From positions 14,252,530 through 14,316,529 of the forward strand of contig CAXKWD010000006.1 of the NCBI GenBank assembly GCA_964059195.1: a DNA stretch of 64,000 nt, in the 5' to 3' direction. The stretch is from Ectobius pallidus (lineage: Eukaryota; Arthropoda; Insecta; Blattodea; Ectobiidae). Within the stretch, counting starts at the first letter, position 1. Each line of letters begins with the position of its first letter. The translations under genes were made by a program, and so were the position numbers. Positions 11,527 through 23,410 of this stretch are shown one piece after another. The notes beneath the pieces were generated by a model. The model was not told the DNA's origin. It searched no databases and worked only from the letters and a program-made list of their open reading frames with translations.

Positions 11527-11899
11527 GGCCCTATTTAATAAAAGTTACAATTTTACTGGTGACAGGTAGGCCTATAAATAAATTGTTTTACAGGTTTACA
11601 TTTTGACAACAGTGTTTTTCAACAACTTTACAAAAATATCATGACAATTTTGTACATTTGTATGACAATTTTACGTATTGTTATTTCTTAAAACTTTTAA
11701 GTTTACAGGTAAATGTCTGAAAAGTATGTCAAATCTTCGGATACCTACCATTTATAAAACATTATTTTTTTGACATATTTAAAAATTTACAAAAAATGTA
11801 GAATTGTCATTACAGAAGTGACCGGCAATCTTTCATATGTAGGCCAACAGAGTGATTTAAACTTTTTGTTAATAAACTTGCTAAATTGTCTTGTAAATA

Positions 11900-12094
11900 A
11901 TGAATACTACTAGTAGTGATATTGGTAGTAGTGAAATTGGTGAAGAAATAGACATTAGACCACGCAGGGTTTTTAGGCAACGGATTAACCTTACTTTCAA
12001 TTTCAATGACTTTGTATTCAAAGAGAAATATAATTCAATTATTTTCGATAGTAATAATAGATTGCTTTTCACTAGAGATGCTATTTTGCGGTGA
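11900..12094 (+). pseudogene. Harbinger-type transposase N-terminal remnant
   Basis: The frame contains RPRRVFRQRINLTFNF followed by NDFVFKEKYNSI. The pattern 'RP--(V/Y)--R-N----(N/D)D--F--(K/R)(Y/F)R' resembles the N-terminus of PIF/Harbinger (HARBI1-like) proteins. A second copy in this window (19638-19820, minus) preserves the same segment with few changes. The catalytic domain is absent in both. Family assignment is moderate. Confidence 0.55.
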
Positions 12095-12680
12095 ATAAAA
12101 ATGTTAAATTTCGGTATAAAAATTGGGTCAATTACGGTGTTATTTCGCACAAAAAAAAATTAATTTCGATGTTATTTCGCATAAAAACTAAATACATTTT
12201 TAGCCTTTGTGGTGAAAATAATTGTGTATTTCTGCACATGAGCATGATCAAGAAAACCTGAATGGAACATGTGCACCATTACCCATAAAAATTAAGTTTA
12301 GAGTATTTCTGTAGGTCTATTTTATTCTAAATTGCACCCATCCCCAAAGTACAAACTTAAAACAGTCTCCACATTTTGAGGAAGAAGTTTTGTCCTCTTA
12401 CCGGTTAGAATATATCTTGAGAAAGCTCTCTCAGCATCTACATTATTCACCGGAATAAAAATTCTTTTATATTCAGAACATAGGCCTACATGTTTAAGAA
12501 CTGTTATTAACATTGATTATTGAATTTTTTGTTGTATTAATGAGCACAAATTATTTAGTTATTTTTTCTGAAACCCGAGATTTCCCTTGAAAGTAAAAGA
12601 AAATCGTTAAAAAAGGGGGAATTTCGCGCAAAAAACGACAATTTCGCATAAACAAAAAATTTCGCGTTTTTTCGTGGTTG
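12090..12680 (-). mobile_element. hAT element piece inserted in the Harbinger-like copy
   Basis: This stretch is absent from the sister copy at 19403-20237, where 'gattgctt' runs straight on to 'gatgttgagac'. Both ends carry repeated TTTCGC/TTTCGG words, as subterminal transposase-binding repeats often do. A hAT dimerisation-domain frame lies inside on the minus strand. The exact termini are unclear. Confidence 0.6.
12322..12513 (-). pseudogene. hAT transposase C-terminal dimerisation domain fragment
   Basis: The 63-codon frame contains FIPVNNVDAERAFSRY followed by LTGKRTKLLPQNVETVLSLY. This matches the hATC dimerisation motif (V-ER-FS--------R--L-P-NVE-L), the most conserved part of hAT transposases. 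The DDE catalytic domain and the zinc finger are missing, so it is a remnant. It sits between two TTTCGC-rich ends. Confidence 0.8.
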
Positions 12681-12821
12681 ATGTTGAGACTGATTATCGC
12701 ACTCGTATGTGAGAGCCATCTACAGTGACTTCAGATTTGACATAAAATTGTCGCGTTTATGAAAAGGGTTCTTTTAGTCTGACAATTTACAATAATTTGC
12801 CTGTAATGTAAGGAAGAGTTG

Positions 12822-13051
12822 ACCGCCGGTGTGGTCTTGTGGTTAGCGTCCCTCACTAAAGATCCGTCGGCCCGGGTTCGATCCCCGGTACCTCCTCGGA
12901 TTTGTCTGAGGTAGGGAGGTCTAGTAGGGGTGCACTCAACCTCGCGATTCAGATTGAGGAGTAGTGGCTCCGGCCTATGGTAGATGACGCAGCGGTCGGG
13001 TGGTAGGCCTTGTCCCTTCTGGGATGTTAGGGCCACGGAGTTAGTTAGTAG
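12822..13051 (+). mobile_element. tRNA-derived SINE with 10-bp target duplication
   Basis: The head reads ACCGCCGGTGTGGTCTTGTG then GTTAGCG (A-box region), with CCCGGGTTCGATCCCCGG as B box. GGAAGAGTTG flanks both sides (12812-12821 and 13052-13061). The tail is a TTAG-type short repeat. It is the youngest layer inside the Harbinger-like copy. Confidence 0.85.
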
Positions 13052-13166
13052 GGAAGAGTTGTAATATTTATGAAAAATAGAATTGTCATGACATATTGAC
13101 AAAGTTGTCAGACTTGATATAATTATAGTATTTGTCACACCAGTAGAGCTTTATGAAATAGGGCCC

Positions 13167-13751
13167 AGAACATAATCCAATTGAAAGAGTAGCTGAATGT
13201 TAGGATAGATGTATTTGAGATTGGTTGTATAGTTGCTGCTGCTTGAAGATCAGTTGATTCCTGATGACGTGGGTAGGTATATCTGACAGACTCTTATAAT
13301 AGCATGTGACTAGCAGGACTCCTCCTGTTGGGGAGCGTGTGAATGAACTGGCAGTGATGGATTGAGGGTGGTGAAAAGGGTTGGGCCCCAGGGCTGAGGA
13401 CGTGTCAATCGAGGGCGAGTTGGGGGAGCAGGCATCACATCTCGATGCAATACTCCAATCTCAGCTTGCGGTTTCCACGCCAGTTCACATCCAGTCAAAC
13501 TTCATGCTCATAAAAATACGAAAAGACTCTTTTCTTTCTTTTTCCTCTTTCAATCTGAGCAGACTGTACAGATACGGCGAATATGGACGCTGGCATATGT
13601 GGAACAGTTTGATGCAAGTGAAGTGTGAAAATCTTCATGTCAAATCAACCTTCAAAACCCTGATAGAATGGATGTCTATCATTTTTGCCCAAAATGATGT
13701 AGTCCAGTTATTCATTGCATAGCCAGGCGGCTTCAGAGGAATAAACTGTTA
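13167..13751. other. No recognisable gene
   Basis: A 113-codon open frame at 13381-13722 (+) is the longest. It has no motif I recognise and overlaps a minus-strand frame of similar quality, so I treat both as chance. Confidence 0.3.
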
Positions 13752-14179
13752 TTGCCCGGTTTCTATAAACTCCCGAAATACCTATGGGTATATTATCCAA
13801 TGGACAGAATTTACACAAGAATAACTTCTACAAACTCAAAGAATTTAAAGGTAACAATCACATACACTTGTGGCGAGTTTCTAGATAAATGTCCTCTGGG
13901 TAAATATGAAAATGACAGAAAAAATGTTCCTACAAACTCGGGCTAGATCTTTCCAAGGGTAAATCGTCGGGTTCATTTATCCTTTAATGGATGGCTGGAT
14001 AAAATTTAACCTCTTGTAGGATCAATAATAGTTTAAACAATGAAAATCAAAGCCTTCTGAATTCAATTAACTGTACAACTCCAAGGCCTTGCTCATTATA
14101 TCATTGTGGGTCAAATGGAACCAATTTGCCCATGGATAATTTACCCATAGGTATTTCACGAGTTTATAGAAACCGGGCA
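13752..14179. mobile_element. Harbinger-like MITE with TTA target duplication
   Basis: Inverted ends: left TTGCCCGGTTTCTATAAACT, right ...GTTTATAGAAACCGGGCA, extending inward through 'aaatacctatgggta'. TTA flanks both sides (13749-13751 and 14180-14182), as expected for PIF/Harbinger insertion. There is no coding remnant. Confidence 0.8.
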
Positions 14180-14182
14180 TTA

Positions 14183-14815
14183 GTCGGTGCTTCTTTGTTA
14201 ATTGATCTAAGTCGGTATTGGTTTCCGCTTTCCAAAACAAAAGCAGCATTGCAATACTCTCTCATTGTTGTCACTGACCTCAGTTCTTCCCTCGCTTTGA
14301 TCAGTTCACGCGTATTATTGTTTACTGTCTTGCAACCTCGCGTTTCACTCAACGCGGAGTTAACTAGTAGCTGTCATAGACGTCGCAGGACATTCTTAGA
14401 TTTTGATTGGCTGGGGTAACTAGTTGATTGGTGCGGTAAAAATAAAGAACATGAGTTGAGCTGTCGGCAAACTTTTCCTCCTAGCAAAAGGAAGCCGCAT
14501 GGCCATGCGATGAATAACTGGAATATACATGACAATGAGATCAGTTTTTAATAAGGCGGATCTATGCACTATGTTTCCACTATCAAAGTTCTTTGGTCGG
14601 GTCGCTTTGATCATAGGAAATGACCGCTGAAACCATATTGGATTATTCTTTGATGGCTTTTTGCATGGTTATATTAATGCGGCGTTAGTGGTAGGTTGTG
14701 TAATCTTCCATTTCTGGTCAGTAAGAAATTAGGTATCATTTTGGATGGGTTTTAAAATAGTGAACTCTAAAAATATGTGTATAGCCTATTATACGTCCGT
14801 TCATATGTATGTATG

Positions 14816-14851
<36 letters not shown>

Positions 14852-15600
14852 TATTCAGTACTGTAGTCGAGCTCAGCGGAACATGAGTTTAGATTTGATT
14901 AGTACCGAAGATTTTATAAGTGAAATGGAATGTCGTCCTGCCTTTGGGATGTCAAAAGCGATGACAAATTGTTTTTTCGTGTAGCTACTATTGGCAATAC
15001 AAGCAGTGAACGTCAAAGTGACCGAGGTGTGTTCACTGCAAAAACCGGTGACCGTCACTTGTGTCCCAATGTGAAAAGACCCTTAACTATTCCACACGTT
15101 CCAGTGTGTGTGTGTGCCAGATTTGGAGGGTAAGCGGTGTTTCTTATGTGAATAATACTAATTTATTTCCTGGTTACCAACAATACTCCTACTCCTGCTA
15201 GTGCTGCTACCAATAAAAAATAATAATACAGCTTAACGGTTAATATAATGTCCTGTCAACCAATCAAATTGGAAATTTCCCGCGGTTGAATACATTTTTT
15301 TAATGGCCAGCATGAAGTTATCCAGGGTCCGTGAGCCGTAGGCTATACCCCTGGGCATATTGCAAGTTTTACGTTTACAGTAATTAGTACCGGTATGTAC
15401 AATAATTGTACAATATTTCTTTTCAATTGGCGTGAAGTTTTTCTTGCGTCCTTTGTCACAAACACAGTCACAGTCCTTACTATACAAAAATTAATTGATG
15501 ATGATAATGGTGGTGATGACAGGACACGCGTAGTTTTCACATTACACTTTTCACTCTTTTTCAGGCCTTTTTAATCTTCATTCTTCCTTGTCCTGCCTGC
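14183..15600. other. No gene; one compound microsatellite
   Basis: No coding signal. A (TATG)(TA)(CA) compound microsatellite spans about 14804-14851. Small open frames on both strands are unrecognisable. Confidence 0.4.
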
Positions 15601-15608
15601 CTGTCCTC

Positions 15609-15860
15609 AAGAATTTCCTGTGGAAAGGTTGTATATGCCTCGAAGTTGTTCTTTTTTGTCCAGAAGGTTTAGTCCGGGGCCAAGGGTTCGCCTTCCATCA
15701 TCGGCAACCGCTCTGAGCATGTTCCTGGCCTCTTCTTGCCTGGCACACATATATAAAACATGGTACATAGTGTCATCTTCGCAGTTCTCACAGCTACATA
15801 ATGAATCTTCCGTTGCAACCTTGTACTTTAACAGGAAACTTTTGTTAGAGGGCGCAAATT
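15609..15860 (-). pseudogene. LINE C-terminal fragment with zinc-knuckle-like motif
   Basis: Minus strand: VATEDSLCSCENCEDD followed by TMYHVLYMCARQEEARNML, ending ...LRGIYNLSTGNS and stop. The C-x-C-x2-C ... H-x4-C arrangement near the C-terminus is typical of R1/Jockey-like LINE proteins ('C--C---E---H-L--C'). Upstream the frame is broken by a stop. This is a different LINE lineage from the WYGHV-type tails elsewhere in the window. Confidence 0.6.
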
Positions 15861-16111
15861 AAACGCCACTGTTCCAATTGGTACATGATACGCTGCAGTT
15901 GAGAAAACTTGACCACTTTTAACTTGTCTTTCGCTTTTTATGGTAATGCTGATTTTTTAGAAAATGTTGTAGCTTAGTTAACCTCCAGCAAATTGAATTT
16001 GTATGCTTTACCCTTGTTTTGTATTTTGAAATATTTTATACCGGTAGGCAGAAACTGCTTATGTAGCGGTTGAGAAAAACTATTTTACCATGAGATATAA
16101 CAACTCCTAGC

Positions 16112-16246
16112 AAGTTTGGCTGCGAGGTACTGTCTGACGGTGAGCGGAAGGCCGAGCTGGGGAAAGACAGAGACATTAAATGCAAGTGCATGGTAAGGTA
16201 GTGGGGGAACGCTAGCTCGGCCTTCAGCTCGCCGCTAGATAGTAGT
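16112..16246. repeat. Small GC-rich hairpin repeat
   Basis: GGTGAGCGGAAGGCCGAGCT (16139-16158) is inverted near 16210-16233 (AGCTCGGCCTTCAGCTCGCC), within CTAGC...GCTAG borders. A hairpin of similar plan lies at 40055-40156. Probably a miniature inverted-repeat element. Confidence 0.5.
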
Positions 16247-17148
16247 TAAACATTCACCCTAAAGCCCGGACATCGCTCCCAGGGATTTCCATCTTTTCCT
16301 ACACGAAATGACAAAGAATGACAGAGAATGAGAAAGAGGCGAAGTCACACTTCTACGATACAGGTATTCAAAAGTTGGTCCCACGGTAAGACAAATGTTT
16401 CAAATATGTTTAAAATAGCTGAACACTGACAGTGTATGTTGGAATAAACATTTCCTTGAAATTGTGTTTTGTTTCTGTAAACGGCCCCAGGGATGCTTTG
16501 TGGACGGCCCTCATACATTTCCCTCATTTTTCACAACTGTTAGTCTTGTTTCTGTATAATCTGTTACTTCCTTTCACTAGTATTTTTACCAGTAATACTA
16601 ATTTCGATTCTAATCTTAATTCTATTTCATTTACAATTTTTAGTCTGTTGTACTTATTTCTGTTACTTTGTACTGTAGTAATTTGTATTTCTTCGCCACT
16701 GCTGTTTGTCTGCTGCTGTAGGCTCGTGCAATTAGCATCAATGTGTCAGAGTTAAACACAGAACCTTTCTTTCATACTACGGTTGGAGTTCGTGATTTTT
16801 TCCTCTTGTTTCTGACTACACGAACACTTAAGATTTCTTCCGCTTTTGGTCTTTATTAATTCAATGTTTTCACAAGTTAATTTTAAAGTGTTTCATATTT
16901 TGTTCTCTGTTTGTTTCAGGTAAGTCAGTCCAATTTTCTGGCTGTTGTGAATGACGTGCATTCGAGGAAGTGATTATCGTCTTCCTCGTTAACAAGTAAG
17001 GTGAGAAATGTGTTGAAATATGGTGCAAGCTCAACTGGCTTATTATATACTTAAGTTAAATTCTGTTATCATACAGTTGGTGCACGGAGCACAGATTTCC
17101 GGGGGCGGTTAGGGAATAATATTTGCAGGGCCCTGTTTCATAGAACTT
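16247..17148. other. No recognisable gene
   Basis: A 107-codon frame at 16432-16755 (+) is hydrophobic but made largely of low-complexity TTT/TCT-derived residues. I see no domain and treat it as chance. Confidence 0.3.
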
Positions 17149-17290
17149 GCTAATAATATTAGTTAATAATATTAGAACTCATAATATTATTCATTAGTTA
17201 ACAAAATATTGCTTCATAGTGATATAAAAGACTACTCATAAAATCCCTTCACTAATATTTATTTATTTAAAGTAGGAAAGTTAGGATAAT
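17149..17290. repeat. Terminal fragment of a GGGCCCTGTTTCAT-type element
   Basis: CAGGGCCCTGTTTCATAGAA followed by TAATATTAGTTAATAATATT-like words. A related end in inverted orientation lies at about 62760-62912 (ending ...GTTCTATGTAACAGGGACC). Each is a solo end. The intact element is not in the window. Confidence 0.5.
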
Positions 17291-17582
17291 GACCAATGTA
17301 AGGTAAGAAGTAAAGAGAGTAGGAGAGAGTAAATAATACAAAGTGCTTCAGAAAAATGTATACACACTTTGAAGTGTCATAGAAAATCTGTTTTCCGTTC
17401 TACAAGGTTAAATTTCAGGTGTAAGTAAAATTAATAATTTCCCCCTTCGATAAACTGCCTCTCAATTCATATCCTTATTCGTATTTAACATTACGACGTT
17501 TAAAAACTAACATTAAAGCCTCCAAAGAACTGTTGTATGTTTTAATGTAGTATATTCTCCATCTAAGCCTTTGAATGTATTA

Positions 17583-18275
17583 CAGTCAAACCGTATACCG
17601 ATATTGTGGGAACTAGCAAATTTTATTGCTATATCAGGGTTATTGTTATATTAAGGGGTTGTAATTTACCATATATTAGAAAAACTGCATGGCTTTAGCT
17701 GCTTATGATTCCAACCATAGCAACTTCACACCCGCACACTAAAAAATGCTATTCAGACTAGTTTAACATCACGGATCATGACTCACTTTGAGCTTAACCA
17801 TTTCAAACTCTTAGATCGTGGGAAGATGGAAGAAAATGAAACCGAATTCACCACATAGGTAAGACAAAACTAACAGTTGTTCCTTATGGTGTTTAAATTG
17901 CACATTATGCACACGTTGAAGCATCAACCTAACTCACAGTTTGTGTTTGCACACGTAAGGGATGATTTTAGCCTCGTGATCATATTTTCTACCCCACATG
18001 AACCTTATTTTCTGGAATTTCTAAAAAAATGTAGCCGATATCAGGCATTCAAAAAACAACATTGGTGGCTGGGAAGGAACCAGCTACCATCCATAGGGCT
18101 AAGCTACTGATTTGCAGTAACAATTCAACCTCCAAATATCGTTATAAAAGGGTGTTTCTAAAATAGCTTAATCGTTATAGCGAGTTACATTTAACATTAT
18201 TAAGATAGGAAATTCGCCTGGACCAAAGAAAAATAATGCTGTATGGGGGTTTATCGTTGTATCGAACCAACTCAT
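17583..18275. mobile_element. Pogo-like repeat, copy 2 (inverted relative to copy 1)
   Basis: Starts CAGTCAAACCGTATACCGAT next to TA (17581-17582). The body matches 3400-4150 in reverse, for example the shared segment around 18060-18240 (AACAATTCAACCTCCAAATA). The right terminal repeat is truncated when compared with the fragment at 22452-22712. Confidence 0.6.
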
Positions 18276-18880
18276 TATGTCTAATGTTTTCTGTGAGTTG
18301 AGAGATACTAATGGCGGTGTAGCACATGATTAAGGGTAGTAGAATCGACGTGATTACTTTTTAAATAGAAGTTTTCCAAAATTAAATTCGAACATGTCCT
18401 TCGGTATGTCGAGAGAGACTGAAGGTGACTGGAGTATTATACATTATTAAAACGACATCGCTGTGATTCTGGACATTCGTTCAGTGCGAAGTACTAAATA
18501 ATGAAATGCGGAAACGACAAATAAATATATTGACACTTCCCACGACAAGGTTTGATTGAAATCCGATGAATGACCGGCCACTTGCGTTAACATTTCTTGT
18601 TTGTAAATTTAAATAAAATATTATCATTTCATTAGAAAGTACTGTCGATGTCTAAATTTTATTCTAATGTCAGTAAAATGGCAAGACTATTTGTGCGCTC
18701 TGTGTGAAGCAGAATAAGGTCACTGCTTTGATACCCAGCAGAAAGTGTAGTGCATCCTGTGTGTGGATAGAGGAAAAAGACAAATTTCTCCAATATAAAT
18801 GGGAATTGTTATCCGGTTTGTCCACAGTGCGGATATTATTTTTTTGCACGATGTAACTAATTAGTGGTATATAAGAATAT
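18276..18880. other. No recognisable feature
   Basis: No gene, terminal repeat or microsatellite that I can support. Confidence 0.3.
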
Positions 18881-18884
18881 TGTT

Positions 18885-19300
18885 GCCGTGGATTGTAACT
18901 TGACATTCGCACACGCAATCTGGTTGCTATGAAAACAAAAGAAATCTCAGTGCTGTAAAAATTACAAAAAGCACACGTGCCGTAAGTAAAACCATCACAA
19001 TACAAGCCTTTATCGAAGACCGGAACCAAGGCCCCCCAGTTTGTGGCGACTTTAACAGGACAAATATTCAGTCCCCATAACAACCAACACATGCAAATCA
19101 CTTTCTGAAATAAACATCTATCTTCAATAATGTATATACATAATATTTTCAGCTAATAACTCAATTAATATAATTCAATTGATATAAATAATCATCGTGC
19201 AAAAAATAGCATGCAATACTCGTTCCGTAAGCGCATAACGGATCTCGGAACTCTTTCCTCGATCCGTATGCACCGCTTACGGAATTAGGATTTTAAACGA
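18885..19300. repeat. Dispersed repeat shared with 37.6-38.0 kb
   Basis: Long matches to 37610-38000, including ATAATCATCGTGCAAAAAAT then 'agcatgca' and GTAAGCGCATAACGGATCTC. The copies share an imperfect inverted motif around GCTTACGG/CCGTAAGC. A minus-strand open frame of 143 codons (18670-19101) runs through it but has no recognisable domain and is not conserved as a frame in the second copy, so I do not call a gene. Confidence 0.65.
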
Positions 19301-19402
19301 CTAGGAATTCTAATATATCAGCAATAATCTTAAATGAAACTATGCATGTTCCCTTTTGTTTGCTATAAAAATTGTATTCAAAACAAATAATTCGAATCCA
19401 GG

Positions 19403-20237
19403 GCCCTATTTCATAAAACTCTACGGGTGTGACAAATACGACACTTGTGTCAAGTCTGACAAATTTGTCAATATATCCTGACAGTGGTATTTTTCATAAA
19501 TCTTTGAACGTTTCCTTACATTAAAGGAAATTAATGTAAATTGTCAAACCAAATGAACCCTTTTCATAAACGCGACAATTTTATGTCAAACCTAAAGATT
19601 ACTTTAGTACACTGTAGATGGCTCTCACATATGTGTCTCAACATCGAATATGATACCTAAGCAATCGATTATTACTATAGAAAATAATTGACTTATATTT
19701 CTCTTTAAATACAAAGTCACTGAAATTGAAAGTTAGGTTAATCCGTTGCCTAAAAACCCTGCGTGGTCTCATGTATATTTCTTCATCACTTTCACTACTA
19801 CTAGTGTTCATTACTAACAAGACAATTTAGCAAGTTTATTAACAAAAAAATTAAATCATAAAGAAAAATCAGTTTGCCAAGTTATGCCACACATTTACAT
19901 AACCTACTGACTTGACCCACATATGAAAGATTGCCTGTCATTTCCGTAATGACAAATCTACATGTTTTGCAAATTTGTAAACATGTCAACAAAAATTAAT
20001 GTTTTATAAGTGGTAGGTAGCCCAAGATTTGACAATTTGTCAGACTTTTACCTGTAAACTCAAAACTTTCGAGAAACAACCATATGTAAAATTGTCATAC
20101 AAACCTATAAAATTGTCATGACATTTATGTAAAGTTGTCAGCTTTTATGAAAAACACAATTGTCAAAATGTAAACCTGTAAAACAATTCAATGATGCCTG
20201 TCACCTGTAAAATTGTAAACTTTTATGAAATAGGGCC
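19403..20237 (-). mobile_element. Harbinger-like element, GGGCCCTATTTCAT family, copy 2
   Basis: Ends GGGCCCTATTTCATAAAACT and inverse ...TTTTATGAAATAGGGCCC. It lies in the opposite orientation to the copy at 11527-13166 and lacks the hAT and SINE insertions seen there, so it shows the ancestral form (about 835 bp). It keeps the coding remnant at 19638-19820 (minus). Confidence 0.7.
19638..19820 (-). pseudogene. Harbinger-type transposase N-terminal remnant, copy 2
   Basis: Minus-strand frame with RPRRVFRQRINLTFNF followed by SDFVFKEKYKSI, nearly identical to the remnant at 11900-12094. Only the N-terminal head survives. Shared retention in both copies indicates that the deletion happened before the two copies spread. 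Confidence 0.55.
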
Positions 20238-21799
20238 CTGGTTGATAGTGTTCATAGATTGTATATGATTAAGTTTCTCGGACTTGACTGAATTATTCTC
20301 AAGAATTCTTCCAAGCGAAAGTCCGACTTCGAATCCAGTTTTCTGAGGTAGACCATTTGTTAAGTAAGTCATCAGACTACATAATAGTATCTATAAACAT
20401 TAAAAGCTCCGCAATTACATTTGAGATACACAGGTCTACCCAAGAAGGCACGTGTATCCAATTTTTAAAATTATGAAATTATAGGGTATGGCGTATTATC
20501 TCTGAAACGATTGAATAATCGATTTTAGAAAGTTTAAATGGTTCTCACACATCCCTCGTCCGTCATATTTGCGGAAGTTTTTTTTCCTGTTTTGGGTTTC
20601 ATTGACGTTGAACATGCAAATTTGTTTTAAAACATTAGAAACTATTGATGATATGGTCTAGCACTGTGGATATGTCCTGCTGTAGCTACGGCTGTTCTGT
20701 CGACACATCTTGAGTCATCCAGTAGCCGGTAGCGCATACTAGCTGCAGCTAGAGGACTTGAGGATTAGTGTGGCACTTTGCCTTTGATAGACTGTTAATT
20801 GCCTTATTATACTTAATAGTTATGTTATTACTAGACTTCGGACTGCAGCTTAATTTTGAGGTGAATCATGTTTTATTGCTTAAAAGAGAATGTTAGATAA
20901 TGCCACCCCCTCGAACTGGGAACAGAATTGCTACCTCAAGTACAACACAATACAGTTAAATTAGAAAAGAAACCCTTAAAAACCGAAGTTTGAAAGACTT
21001 ACAGTAGTTGGAAATAAACCCCCAAAAAGAAATTGTGATAACATAAACAGAATCTTTGATCACAATAAACAGCATTTTTTCAGTGTATCAGGGACTTCAT
21101 AAAAGTGATAACATTATCCGCGATTACATTAAGCGGCGTTCACCGTATAATGATTTGTATAGCAATGTCTCGATAAGGACAGTTATACTGTGTATTGAGC
21201 ACCCCCTCCCCGGCTAAATACTTAATTATCTCTTTGTGTGAATACCCCCCAGGTTAAAACCCTGCAGTAACGAGCACCGCTTTGCAGCACAGTATTTTAC
21301 GGATGTTATTTAGTTCACAAGTTAAAAATAACATCTGCCTTCAGGGGTTGGTTCTTCTATAGGATAATTCGTGTTTTCAAATTTTCATACGTTGACAACT
21401 TTTAACGGATCACTATTTATATATTCCTAACAAAATCTGCATATTGAAATTAAAATTATGTGAAGTGCATTGTACATTCGTTAATTGAAGCGTTAATTGG
21501 ATGTAAATTATTGTCCTGTACAAAGACTGGTAAGACGAATATACTATTATTTCATTGTGAAGTTCGAAAAGAGATGATCAATAATTTTTTTTTATCTATA
21601 TTATGTAGAGAGATCATTCTTCCGCCCGGTTTCATGTACAGGGGTTAAATAATATACACTAACTCTAGGCTTCTTAACTGAGGGCTAAAATTTTAACTCT
21701 TCCTTGTGACACACGTGTTTCGCCATGCTTTTAACATCTTTTTAAAATCTGCAGGAAATAGGAACATACAATCTAGAAGGCAGTGCCTAAAATCACTAT
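20238..21799. other. No gene seen
   Basis: A solo terminal-repeat-like word, CTAGACTTCGG, occurs at about 20830 and matches the end of the element at 29141-29844. Otherwise nothing recognisable. Confidence 0.35.
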
Positions 21800-22210
21800 A
21801 AAGCCACGGTGCTCACCCACTCACTGACATAATTGTTTGCCTACTTCCAGATGAGCTAGAAACTTGAAATTTGGCATACTTACTGCTTTTAATCTGTAAC
21901 GGATGGAAAATTCCAGAAAGTTCAAATTTTGAGTATTTTACCCCCTCAAACAATTTTGAAATGTTTACAATCACTCACTGTCATTAAGGCTTATACATTT
22001 TCAAATGGCTGGAATCTGGAATTTGGCAAACTGCCTGATGACAAGGTGAGAGTTCCAAAAAGTTTAAATTTTAGTTTTTTTTTAATCCTCCCCCAAAAAA
22101 CCTAAAAGGCTTTCACTCGCTCACTAACATTAATGTTTACCCACGTCTAGATGAGCTAGGAACTTGAAATTTAGCATACATAATAGCTTTTAGCCATTCG
22201 TATACACTGA
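21800..22210. repeat. Imperfect tandem repeat, period about 150-160 bp
   Basis: Recurring words 'tcactcactgacat', GAGCTAGAAACTTGAAATTT (near 21850 and, with one change, 22153) and 'gaattccagaaagttcaaatttt'-like segments. About two and a half degraded units. Part of the unit also occurs at 2600-2660. Confidence 0.55.
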
Positions 22211-22451
22211 AATAAGAAAATTTTAATGTATGTCAACATTTCACAAAATGAACTGGCAATAATATTAATGATGTAGGCCTAAGAGTAGGCCTACAAACCA
22301 GCCGTACAGTTTGCGAATGAAGTAAAGTAATTCTGAAAGCAATCTGTCAGGAATTAGGTCTACACTGTAGGCCTATTGCTTGCACAGGAGCGTTATAACT
22401 GAAAAATACATTAAAATATAATGTACATATTCGTAGTGAAACGTAACATAT

Positions 22452-22712
22452 ATCAGACACACAGAAAACAATATTGGTGGCTGGGAAGGATACTGTTCTG
22501 ATACCAGCTACCATTCATAGGGCCAAGCTACTGATTTGCGGTAACAATTCAACCTCCAAATATCTTTATAAAAGGGTGTTTCTAAAATAGTTTCATTGTC
22601 ATAGTGAGTTACATATAACGTTATTAAGATAGGAAATGTGTCGGTACCAAACAAAAATATTGCTAAATGCGGGTTTATCGTTAAATCGATCTTCGTTACA
22701 CGGAGGTTTCAC
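22452..22712. mobile_element. Pogo-like repeat, 3' fragment (copy 3)
   Basis: Shares TATTGGTGGCTGGGAAGGA and the 'caattcaacctccaaatat' segment with copy 2, and ends in a well-preserved terminus CGTTACACGGAGGTTTCACT plus GTA. It is followed directly by an (AAT)n array. Confidence 0.6.
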
Positions 22713-22713
22713 T

Positions 22714-22755
22714 GTAATAATAATAATAATAATAATAATAGTAATAATAATAATT
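22714..22755. repeat. (AAT)n microsatellite
   Basis: Near-pure array between the pogo-like terminus and the 3' end of the minus-strand LINE fragment. Confidence 0.95.
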
Positions 22756-23340
22756 TTTAAATTAAGGAATAGCCTATAAGGTTTTCCTTCATCCCACAAC
22801 AATTTTCTGCCTCCATAAGTCCCTGTCCATAACATTTTCTTCACTTAACCCTCTTCTCTCCATACTCCTTTTCACCCCATCCATCCAGCACTCTTTGGGC
22901 TTCCCTCTTATTCTTTTTCCTTCTACTTTCCAATCCAAAATTTTCTTCGGTATTCTATCCTCTTGTCATTCTGAGTACATGTCCATACCATCTCAAGCGT
23001 CTTTCTTCTACAATTTCCAAAATATTCTTTTCAATTTGCATTATTTCCCTTATTCTGATATTCCGAATGTTTTCTTTCCTGGATTTTCTTGCTGAACGCC
23101 TCCAAAAATCCATTTCTAATACCATTAATTTGTCTGCTTGTCTACTTATGGTCCAAGTTTCAGCGCCATATAATGTTGTACTTTGGAATAATGCCTGATA
23201 TATTAATTTTTTAGTTCTATGTAAAATATTTTTACTCCATAAGATTGAATTTAGCATTTCTATAATACTCTTCCCTTCTGTTATTCTTCTTTGAATCTCT
23301 AAATTTGTTGTCGCATCCTTTTGTATAATAGACCCATGTT
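22756..23340 (-). pseudogene. LINE reverse transcriptase C-terminal fragment
   Basis: Minus strand, in order: LIYQALFQSTTLYGAETWTI, LMVLEMDFWRRSARKSR, ILEIVEERRLRWYGHVLRM, then after a break GKRIRGKPKECWMDGVKRSM and GLSEENVMDRDLWRQK. This is the same tail plan as 9313-9870 and closely related to 56882-57175. The catalytic core is missing and one frame break lies near 22955. (AAT)n arrays lie on both sides. Confidence 0.8.
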
Positions 23341-23363
23341 GAATATTTTAAATATTTACGGTC

Positions 23364-23409
<46 letters not shown>

Positions 23410-23410
23410 C
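23364..23410. repeat. (AAT)n microsatellite
   Basis: Pure array on the 5' side of the LINE fragment at 22756-23340. Confidence 0.95.

Larger units (their letters stand above)
11527..13166 (+). mobile_element. Harbinger-like element, GGGCCCTATTTCAT family, copy 1
   Basis: Ends are GGCCCTATTTAATAAAAGTT and the inverse ...CTTTATGAAATAGGGCCC. The same family occurs inverted at 19403-20237. Comparing copies shows that this one has gained a hAT piece (about 12090-12680) and a SINE (12822-13051). It keeps a short coding remnant (11900-12094). Harbinger assignment comes from that remnant and from the end sequence. I could not identify the 3-bp target duplication. Confidence 0.65.

Noticed and set aside
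17149..17290. Complete element pairing with 62760-62912
   Set aside because: The two ends are 45 kb apart and unrelated in context. Each is better explained as a solo end.
18670..19101. 143-codon open frame on the minus strand as a gene
   Set aside because: It lies partly in a dispersed repeat that recurs at 37.6-38.0 kb without a matching frame. It has no known domain and a length possible by chance in this composition.
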